Assembly: GCA_030627065.1 (NCBI GenBank)
Contig: DAOUSV010000119.1
Coordinates: 1-5,276 of the forward strand
Length of the DNA: 5,276 bases
DNA from: Piscirickettsiaceae bacterium
Lineage (GTDB): Bacteria > Pseudomonadota > Gammaproteobacteria > Nitrosococcales > Methylophagaceae
Direction of reading: 5' to 3'
Under the pieces are notes generated by a model. It did not search any database and had not been told where the DNA came from. It saw only the letters and a program-made list of their open reading frames with translations. This document shows positions 1 to 5,276 of the stretch, piece after piece. Position 1 is the first letter of the stretch. Every line of letters begins with the position of its first letter. The position numbers and the translations under genes were made by a program.

Positions 1-664
1 CATCATTAAAATTATTTAAGGTAAAGTGACAGTGTGCAAGTCCAGAGAGTGCTTTAGCTTTTTTTGTGCCACTGGAAATAGAAACCGACTTCGTGAAAAC
101 AGGGATAGCTTGTTTACAAAGCTGTCCTTTTTTTAATAATAAACCTAAGTTTAATGTGGCTGCTTGAGATTGTGAGTCGTTATCAATCATAAGTTGATAT
201 TGTTTTATCGCTGCTTGCCAATCAGAAGATTTAGATAAGGAATAGGCATAAATAAACTGTGATTTATATTCAATGCGTTGATTAGGTGTAAATGACTGTA
301 AACTTTTAATAACATTATTGTAGTCATTTTGATTGTAAAACTCTTGTGCTAAACCTTGGTAGAACTCAATTTGTTCCTGTTCGTTTAGGGCTTGAACATG
401 GGGATGGTTTTTAATATCAGTAAAACTAATTTTACTGTTAACGATCTCTTGAATAAATATGCTTGTTTTTGGATTAATTGTATTGGATGTACTAATTAAT
501 GATGCATCTTCAAAGCTTTCATCACTATTAGATACGATCTCAATAGCCGCTACATCATCAATTTTTGATGAGAAGATATTTTCTACTGAAACAATAGTGC
601 CAATTAATAAAATGGCAAAGATTAAGTAGGGGATTCCTGTTTGGGATAATTTATGTCTAAACAT
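1..664 (-). CDS. Membrane-anchored TPR-repeat protein (3' end beyond window)
   Basis: An open frame of 221 codons starts at the ATG at 664-662 and stays open to the left edge, so the C-terminus is missing. The protein starts MFRHKLSQ, followed by a hydrophobic stretch at residues 10-26 (IPYLIFAILLIGTIVSV). This looks like an uncleaved N-terminal anchor with the rest in the periplasm. Residues 30-95 are polar and low in complexity. From about residue 98 onward helix pairs resemble tetratricopeptide repeats: roughly 101-125, 137-160, 168-198 and 202 onward, with typical small/aromatic positions (LGLLLKKG, ALSGLAHCHF). TPRs usually bind partner proteins. The start ATG shares its A with the TAA stop of the upstream gene (TAATG), and no Shine-Dalgarno sequence is visible, so translation is probably coupled to that gene. 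I infer that it works with the transglutaminase/ATP-grasp protein. No enzymatic motif is seen in the visible part, and I do not recognise a named gene. Confidence 0.8.
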   Translation of the reverse strand, partial: MFRHKLSQTGIPYLIFAILLIGTIVSVENIFSSKIDDVAAIEIVSNSDESFEDASLISTSNTINPKTSIFIQEIVNSKISFTDIKNHPHVQALNEQEQIEFYQGLAQEFYNQNDYNNVIKSLQSFTPNQRIEYKSQFIYAYSLSKSSDWQAAIKQYQLMIDNDSQSQAATLNLGLLLKKGQLCKQAIPVFTKSVSISSGTKKAKALSGLAHCHFTLNNFND

Positions 665-666
665 TA
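662..666 (-). promoter_or_regulatory. TAATG stop/start overlap (translational coupling site)
   Basis: Read on the minus strand, the TAA stop of the fused transglutaminase/ATP-grasp gene (666-664) and the ATG of the TPR gene (664-662) share one base. The preceding 15 bases contain no purine-rich ribosome binding site. Re-initiation by ribosomes finishing the upstream gene is therefore the likely way the TPR gene is translated. Confidence 0.7.
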
Positions 667-3021
667 AAATGCCGCGGAAAGCTGAACTTTCATTCCAGTG
701 TTCTGAACATTTTGTATTTCAAGTCCTGGTCTACCATTCACTTCCAATACGAGTGGTCCGCGCTGTTCATCAAGGCAAATATCAACACCCATATAACCAA
801 GAGGAATTGCAATATAACATTGCAATGAAATATCTTTTATCGCAGACCAAAAAGGAATTGAAATCCCTTTGAAAGCGGCATGACTATCAGGATGATGGCT
901 AATTTCAACACCATTTATAACTGCACGCTCTATTGTGCCAGTATTAATATCGATTGACACACCAACAGCACCTTGGTGAAGGTTTGCTTTACCAGACGAT
1001 GCTAGAGTGGGAACACGAAGCATGGCACTAATTAACTTGCCATTACAAATAATAAGTCTTATATCGCATAGGCCTTGAGGTGTAATGCTTTTCAATGCTT
1101 GATGCTGCTGAATCATGGGCTCTATAAACGCCTGATCTTCTTCACCGCTTTGTGAAAAACTACCAGACAATATTTCAGCTACATGACGTTTAATTTCTTT
1201 TATTGACCATACTTTGCCGGATGTACTTAAAAAGCCATTTTTTGTTTGGCCAGTAAGGATTAATATTCCATTGCCACGAGAACCTTTATTAGGTTTTATA
1301 ACAAAATTATGTTTATTTTCAATTGTAGTTAGAAATTGCTCTATACCCGCATGATTTGTGCAACTTGCCCATGTTGAAGGGCAGGGGATATGTTCGTTAT
1401 TAAGTGCTATTTTGGATTGTAGTTTATCGGCCGCTAGTTTCAATAATGTTTTGTCATTATGTTTGTAAATCAAGTTTCTATTACGACCGTTTAAGCCTAA
1501 CACTTGTTCGCCTTGAAGTTTAAGTAGGTTTTTGAATCGAATGATTTCAGAGATACGCATTCCAGACCAACTTCCGATATGAAGCAATATTGCTAGAACC
1601 AATAGTAATAATTCTGGGTATATGGCAAATAAACCCTGTAATAGAACGGAGGTAAAGCAGAGATAACATAAATAGATAGTTAGTAATGTTCCAGCGCTAT
1701 TTTGGAACAGTTCTACCCAGTCATTTTCATCTGACATTTGATGTATTCTGTCGGCTGTAAAACTAATAATAACGGCAGGAAATATGGCAAGAATACCTGT
1801 TTCAATACCGATAGGTGCATTTATCAATGATACGGATAACAGTGAAACGATAGAAATAAGTGTAATGATAGAGGCCAATCTAGGTATCTTCAATATATGA
1901 AATTTCCCCAATATTGTATGACCGATAAATGCAAAAATAAGCACCACACTAAAGCCAATTAATCCTACTATAAAACCGGTATACATACATACCGCCGCGA
2001 TTAACATTGGCATAAAAGTACCAAATGTTTTGATGCCAATAATATTTTTTAAGAAGGTAATAACAAGGGTACATAAAGGAAATAGTAAAAATATAGATAC
2101 TGTTTTTAATGGTAGGCCGAGATCTTGTAATAAGTGAGCGGCATTTGGAATCACGGTATTATCTATTTCTATATCACGATATAAAGCTGGGGCAATATAT
2201 TCTCGTGATGAAGTGAAATAATAATCGAAGTTAATGTTGGCGCTATGTTTGAATAATTGGTGATCGCCTCGATACAGTTCGAGGTAATGTTTTGGTAAGC
2301 TTGCAAAGTGTCCATTTGTTACATCAAAAGGCACCCAGTGATCTTCAATATAGACTTCTAGCCATTGATGAGAAGTTTTCTTCTTCTTACCATTTAAAAT
2401 AATACCGCCTACTAATCTGGAGGGAAGGTTATTCAGCCTTGCCAAACTTAAAAATAAACGACTTTTACCATTACAGCTTGCGGCTTTTAAACGGAGTGCT
2501 GTTAGGGAATCTGTTACTCCCTTAAAGGGGAGAGGACTGATTTCTTTATAAGTGAAGTTATATATAGCTGTTAAAACTTGATAGGTACTGTTGTCATCGG
2601 TTGGTTTAATGCTATTCCAAAGCTGTTCTATTTCTTCATGGTGAATGGGAATCGTCGGTGTTTCTTTTAAATAAAGTTGTTGCTCAGCATTGTAAGATTC
2701 GGGAATTTCTAATTCGTGTGAGATAACATATTTACTAGCACGTAAAGAGAGTAACGATCTATAGTTAATTTGCTGACTTTCTTGGTTTCCTCGCCATTTT
2801 ACGTAGCGACCTTCAATGCTACTTTTATCTTCTATATCAAGTGTTTTAGCAACAATTGTTTCATCTAAAATTTCTTGGCGACCATTTTCTAAGGGTAGAA
2901 ATGTTGCAATATCCACATCACCATCTGTTTTAAAAAACATAGCGAGATTAAATTGATAAACAGATTCAGGAATTAAATCTTTAGACGTTGAAGTACCTTT
3001 TATTGTGTGAACAAGAAGCAC
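664..3021 (-). CDS. Transglutaminase-like / 7-TM / ATP-grasp (glutamate-ligase-like) fusion protein
   Basis: The 785-residue frame joins three modules. Residues ~140-245 are a transglutaminase-like domain with Cys183 (AASCNGKSR), His218 (TSHQW) and Asp233 (WVPFD) at the positions of the papain-like triad. Residues ~306-484 contain seven hydrophobic helices (about 306-325, 333-347, 350-371, 382-401, 405-422, 443-465, 468-484). Residues ~500-785 are an ATP-grasp domain of the alpha-L-glutamate ligase-related type: LGLNGRNRN at 508-516, FVIKPNKGSRGNGI at 573-586, EP at 634-635, DIRLI at 653-657, KANLHQGAVGV at 678-688, and metal-ligand candidates Asp747, Glu760 and Asn762 (LEVNGRPGLEIQ). Seven helices would place the first domain in the periplasm and the ligase domain in the cytoplasm. 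In relatives the first two modules and the ligase are usually separate adjacent genes, often with a retropepsin-like protease gene. The substrate is unknown. The coordinates use a GTG start (3021-3019) with no ribosome binding site. That start cuts through a hydrophobic segment, so the true start is probably upstream. Confidence 0.85.
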   Translation of the reverse strand: MLLVHTIKGTSTSKDLIPESVYQFNLAMFFKTDGDVDIATFLPLENGRQEILDETIVAKTLDIEDKSSIEGRYVKWRGNQESQQINYRSLLSLRASKYVISHELEIPESYNAEQQLYLKETPTIPIHHEEIEQLWNSIKPTDDNSTYQVLTAIYNFTYKEISPLPFKGVTDSLTALRLKAASCNGKSRLFLSLARLNNLPSRLVGGIILNGKKKKTSHQWLEVYIEDHWVPFDVTNGHFASLPKHYLELYRGDHQLFKHSANINFDYYFTSSREYIAPALYRDIEIDNTVIPNAAHLLQDLGLPLKTVSIFLLFPLCTLVITFLKNIIGIKTFGTFMPMLIAAVCMYTGFIVGLIGFSVVLIFAFIGHTILGKFHILKIPRLASIITLISIVSLLSVSLINAPIGIETGILAIFPAVIISFTADRIHQMSDENDWVELFQNSAGTLLTIYLCYLCFTSVLLQGLFAIYPELLLLVLAILLHIGSWSGMRISEIIRFKNLLKLQGEQVLGLNGRNRNLIYKHNDKTLLKLAADKLQSKIALNNEHIPCPSTWASCTNHAGIEQFLTTIENKHNFVIKPNKGSRGNGILILTGQTKNGFLSTSGKVWSIKEIKRHVAEILSGSFSQSGEEDQAFIEPMIQQHQALKSITPQGLCDIRLIICNGKLISAMLRVPTLASSGKANLHQGAVGVSIDINTGTIERAVINGVEISHHPDSHAAFKGISIPFWSAIKDISLQCYIAIPLGYMGVDICLDEQRGPLVLEVNGRPGLEIQNVQNTGMKVQLSAAF

Positions 3022-3086
3022 AGAAATGAAAAGTAAAAATAATATATTGTGTGGTAGTTGTAACCATTGAAGTAGTTTTTTAGCAT
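3022..3086 (-). other. Probable missing N-terminus of the fusion protein (frame interrupted or non-canonical start)
   Basis: The frame of the fusion protein stays open upstream of the GTG at 3021 as far as a TAG at 3102-3100. It encodes AKKLLQWLQLPHNILFLLF directly before ISVLLVHTIKG, a positively charged segment followed by a hydrophobic one, as expected for a signal peptide or anchor. No ATG, GTG or TTG is in frame in this stretch. The ATG at 3086-3084 would give MLKKLLQWLQLP only if the run of six A (minus strand; 3081-3076) had seven. As written, ATG leads to MLKNYFNGY and a stop at about 3005. An in-frame CTG at 3090-3088 is an alternative start. No Shine-Dalgarno sequence precedes either candidate. 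A one-base deletion or a homopolymer sequencing error is the simplest reading. Confidence 0.6.
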
Positions 3087-3183
3087 GCAGGATTAAGAGC
3101 TATATTGATGATTTGAGAGCATTACATCATACAATACTTAAGGCTTTATTAATGTGACTCGCTACACAATAGAGAAGTAAAAC
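3087..3183 (-). other. Short intergenic spacer between pyrC and the fusion gene
   Basis: About 97 bases separate the pyrC stop from the likely start of the fusion gene. Both genes point left. I see no GC-rich hairpin followed by a T run, so no intrinsic terminator for pyrC is evident and readthrough is possible. A TATGAT on the minus strand (3131-3126) resembles a -10 box, but no good -35 lies 16-18 bases upstream. A separate promoter for the left-hand operon is therefore only a possibility. Confidence 0.4.
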
Positions 3184-4233
3184 TTAATTAATAACACGCC
3201 ATGTAATATTTTCACCAGCCCGCATTGGTATTAACGGCTTATCAGTGAAATCATAGCTTTCTGGCACCAACCATGATTGTTTGCTTAAGCTGATAGTTTT
3301 ATTGTTTCTTGGAAGTTGATAAAAGTCTGCACCAAAGTGGCTAGCAAAACCTTCTAATTTATCAAGTGCATTAGCCGCTTCAAATGCTTCCGTATACAGT
3401 TCAATAGCAGCATGACTACTATATATACCGGCGCAACCACAGCCACTTTCTTTGGCATCTTGGGTATGAGGTGCGCTATCAGTTCCTAAGAAAAACTTAG
3501 GATTACCACTGGTGGCGGCTTTGATTAATGCTTGTTGGTGAGTGTTTCGTTTTAATACCGGTAGGCAATAATTATGAGGATGAATGCCGCCGACTAGTAA
3601 ATCATTTCTATTTAATAATAGATGATGCGGTGTAATTGTTGCTGCAATATTTTCACCACTATTCATTACAAACTCAACGGCATTAGATGTAGTTATATGT
3701 TCGAAAATTATTTTTAACTGTGGATACTCTTTTGTTAGCGGTGCTAGCACCTGCTCTATAAAAACTTTTTCGCGATCAAATACATCAATATCAGCATGAG
3801 TAACTTCACCATGAACTAATAAAGGAATTTGTAGCCGTTGCATAGCGGTTAAAGCGTTTGCACAGAGTTTAATATCAGTCACACCAGCATCAGAATTAGT
3901 AGTTGCGCCAGCTGGGTAGAGCTTTACACCATGAACAATGCCACTGTCATGTGCGCGTTGAATTTCATCGGCAGGGGTGTTGTCAGTGAGATATAACGTC
4001 ATCAAAGGTTCAAACAGACTACCCGCGGGGCGTGCTTGTAATATCCGTTGGTGATAGCTTATTGCTAATGCCGTTGTGGTGATAGGCGGCTGCAAATTTG
4101 GCATAATAACGGCACGACCAAAGTAGCGAGCGCTATCTGTTACGGTGCGATGAAGTGCATCTCCATCGCGCAAGTGAAGGTGCCAATCGTCAGGCTGGGT
4201 GAGTGTGAGCTGTTTTATATTTGATGTGTTCAT
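3184..4233 (-). CDS. pyrC: Dihydroorotase, class II (PyrC)
   Basis: This zinc amidohydrolase interconverts N-carbamoyl-aspartate and dihydroorotate, the third step of pyrimidine biosynthesis, in the cytoplasm. The 349 residues match the E. coli-type enzyme in length (348) and along the whole sequence. Visible active-site features are the HxH pair His18/His20 in DDWHLHLRDG, Arg22 and Asn46 for substrate, Lys104 (GVKLYPAGAT; the carbamylated bridging lysine), His141 (LVHGEVT), His179 (FEHITT), and Asp252 with His256 in FLGTDSAPH. The segment ESGCGCAG at 262-269 is also typical of the family. The ATG at 4233 gives the expected N-terminus. The ribosome binding site is weak: the bases before it on the minus strand read TTCCAGTT. 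The gene faces away from ilvI. No PurR-type operator, as in E. coli pyrC, is visible. No key residue is missing, so it should be functional. Confidence 0.97.
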   Translation of the reverse strand: MNTSNIKQLTLTQPDDWHLHLRDGDALHRTVTDSARYFGRAVIMPNLQPPITTTALAISYHQRILQARPAGSLFEPLMTLYLTDNTPADEIQRAHDSGIVHGVKLYPAGATTNSDAGVTDIKLCANALTAMQRLQIPLLVHGEVTHADIDVFDREKVFIEQVLAPLTKEYPQLKIIFEHITTSNAVEFVMNSGENIAATITPHHLLLNRNDLLVGGIHPHNYCLPVLKRNTHQQALIKAATSGNPKFFLGTDSAPHTQDAKESGCGCAGIYSSHAAIELYTEAFEAANALDKLEGFASHFGADFYQLPRNNKTISLSKQSWLVPESYDFTDKPLIPMRAGENITWRVIN

Positions 4234-4309
4234 AACTGGAATTATGCCACAGATATAGAAATTACGTGTTAAATCCTTGTTAAATAGAAGGTCTTAGGCT
4301 TTGTTTTAC

Positions 4310-4338
4310 TTGACCTGAAGCCGCATTTTAAGTAAATT
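4310..4338 (+). promoter_or_regulatory. Candidate sigma70 promoter for ilvI
   Basis: TTGACC at 4310-4315 matches the -35 consensus at five of six positions. After a 17-bp spacer, TAAATT at 4333-4338 matches the -10 consensus at four of six. Transcription would start near 4345, giving a leader of about 50 bases before the ilvI GTG. This is the best promoter match in the intergenic region, but it rests only on sequence similarity. Confidence 0.5.
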
Positions 4339-4382
4339 TAACCGTTTATTATTTTTGTGACTGAATCGTTACGGCAATTGGA

Positions 4383-4389
4383 AAGGGGA
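4383..4389 (+). promoter_or_regulatory. Ribosome binding site of ilvI
   Basis: The purine-rich AAGGGGA lies four bases before the GTG at 4394. It supports this GTG as the start. The same frame has a TGA at 4358-4360 and no ATG between that stop and the GTG. Confidence 0.65.
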
Positions 4390-4393
4390 ACAC

Positions 4394-5276
4394 GTGGAAT
4401 TAAGCGGTGCTGATATTCTTGTTCGTTCATTAAAAGACGAAGGTGTTGAATATTTATTTGGTTATCCTGGTGGCTCGGTGCTTCATATATATGATTCACT
4501 GTATCGACAGGATGATGTTAAGCATATTCTGGTGCGTCATGAACAAGCTGCTACTCATGCGGCTGATGGTTATGCGCGTGCTACGGGTAAGTGTGGCGTG
4601 GTCTTGGTAACATCTGGGCCTGGTGCAACAAATGCGGTAACAGGTATTGCTACTGCTTATATGGATTCAATTCCAATGGTTGTGATTACGGGGCAGGTGC
4701 CTTCTTCAGTGATTGGTAGTGATGCCTTCCAAGAAGTCGATGCAGTCGGTATTACGCGTCCTTGTGTGAAGCATAACTTTTTAGTTAAAGATGTCACCAA
4801 GCTTGCTGAAACAATCAAAAAAGCATTTTATGTTGCAACAACCGGTCGTCCTGGTCCAGTTGTGATTGATGTGCCAAAAGATATTACAGATCCAGCGATC
4901 AAAGTGCCATATCACTATCCTGCTAAAATCACGATGCGCTCTTATCAGCCGGTTGTTAAAGCTGATTCTGCTCAAATTAAGCGTGCCATTGATTTGCTAT
5001 TAACTGCTAAAAAACCAGTTATTTACAGTGGTGGCGGTGTCGTTTTAGGTAATGCCTCTGAAGAGTTGCGTACCTTTGTTCGTCATTTAGATTACCCAAT
5101 TACAAGTACATTGATGGGCTTGGGTGCATATCCTGCGAGTGATAAACAATTTATCGGCATGTTAGGCATGCATGGTACTTATCAATCAAATATGGCTATG
5201 CATGGTTGTGATGTGTTGATTGCTATTGGTGCGCGTTTTGATGATCGTGTGACAGGTAAATTGGCTGAGTTTTGCC
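4394..5276 (+). CDS. ilvI: Acetolactate synthase large (catalytic) subunit, N-terminal part
   Basis: This ThDP-dependent enzyme condenses pyruvate with pyruvate or 2-oxobutyrate, the first common step in valine, leucine and isoleucine synthesis. The 294 codons present cover about half of the usual ~570-residue subunit; the right edge cuts the gene. The sequence follows the IlvI type closely: ELSGADILVRSL at the start, FGYPGGSVLHIYD at 22-34, catalytic Glu50 in LVRHEQAATHAADGYARATG, VTSGPGATN at 72-80, AYMDSIP, a DAFQE motif, RPGPVVIDVPKD, and further on GMLGMHGTY and GARFDDRVTG of the central domain. The ThDP/Mg-binding GDGS-type motif would lie beyond the window. The start is a GTG with a good ribosome binding site. 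The regulatory subunit gene ilvH would be expected just downstream, but this cannot be seen. No frameshift or missing residue is seen in the part present. Confidence 0.96.
   Translation, partial: MELSGADILVRSLKDEGVEYLFGYPGGSVLHIYDSLYRQDDVKHILVRHEQAATHAADGYARATGKCGVVLVTSGPGATNAVTGIATAYMDSIPMVVITGQVPSSVIGSDAFQEVDAVGITRPCVKHNFLVKDVTKLAETIKKAFYVATTGRPGPVVIDVPKDITDPAIKVPYHYPAKITMRSYQPVVKADSAQIKRAIDLLLTAKKPVIYSGGGVVLGNASEELRTFVRHLDYPITSTLMGLGAYPASDKQFIGMLGMHGTYQSNMAMHGCDVLIAIGARFDDRVTGKLAEFC

Larger units (their letters stand above)
4234..4393. other. Divergent intergenic region between pyrC and ilvI
   Basis: This 160-bp AT-rich region must carry the start signals for both flanking genes. Rightward, a sigma70-like promoter is clear (4310-4338). 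Leftward, the best -10 is CATAAT (minus strand, 4246-4241), preceded by TG one base away as in an extended -10, but it lies only seven bases from the pyrC ATG and has no good -35. I see no leader peptide rich in Ile, Val or Leu codons and no hairpin/T-tract pair. Classical ilv attenuation is therefore not supported. Confidence 0.6.

Noticed and set aside
669..872. 67-codon open frame on the plus strand
   Set aside because: It lies wholly antisense to the C-terminal ATP-grasp coding region, whose motifs are clear. The translation resembles no known protein and has no supporting signals.
3105..3131. Short inverted repeat ATGAT / ATCAT between pyrC and the fusion gene
   Set aside because: The arms are five bases, AT-rich and separated by 13 bases without a T run, so they are too weak to call a terminator or operator.
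4262..4285. Two TTTAACA-like direct repeats upstream of pyrC
   Set aside because: Seven-base AT-rich repeats are expected by chance here. Neither copy is correctly spaced from a -10 box for pyrC.
4357..4413. Possible 18-residue leader peptide ahead of ilvI (GTG at 4357)
   Set aside because: No ribosome binding site precedes it, it is not enriched in Ile, Val or Leu codons, it overlaps the ilvI start, and no attenuator hairpin follows.
4781..4975. 64-codon open frame on the minus strand
   Set aside because: It is antisense to the ilvI coding region, which is recognisable throughout. Its composition is that of a chance frame.

Overview
The window looks like part of a moderately AT-rich gammaproteobacterial chromosome, possibly marine. 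The evidence is an E. coli-type (class II) dihydroorotase, an IlvI-type acetolactate synthase, and a membrane transglutaminase/ATP-grasp system typical of that class. The genus cannot be named from the sequence.

Layout. Positions 1-664 (minus) hold the 5' part of a membrane-anchored TPR protein that runs off the left edge. Positions 664-3021 (minus) hold a large fused protein: a transglutaminase-like domain, seven membrane helices and a RimK/glutamate-ligase-like ATP-grasp domain. Its real N-terminus probably lies upstream, near 3086, where a hydrophobic export segment is encoded but lies out of frame with the nearest ATG. Positions 3184-4233 (minus) hold pyrC. A 160-bp divergent intergenic region (4234-4393) carries a good sigma70-like promoter pointing right. 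From 4394 to the right edge (plus) is the 5' half of ilvI, acetolactate synthase large subunit.

How the genes relate. The two left-hand genes overlap by one base (TAATG) and probably form one operon. I infer a membrane-spanning device: a periplasmic transglutaminase-like domain joined through seven helices to a cytoplasmic ATP-dependent ligase-like domain, with a TPR partner also anchored in the inner membrane. In most relatives I know of, the transglutaminase/7TM part and the ATP-grasp part are separate neighbouring genes, so the fusion is the most distinctive feature here. pyrC (pyrimidine synthesis) and ilvI (branched-chain amino acids) are ordinary housekeeping genes facing away from each other. 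No RNA genes, mobile elements, CRISPR arrays or clear terminators were seen.
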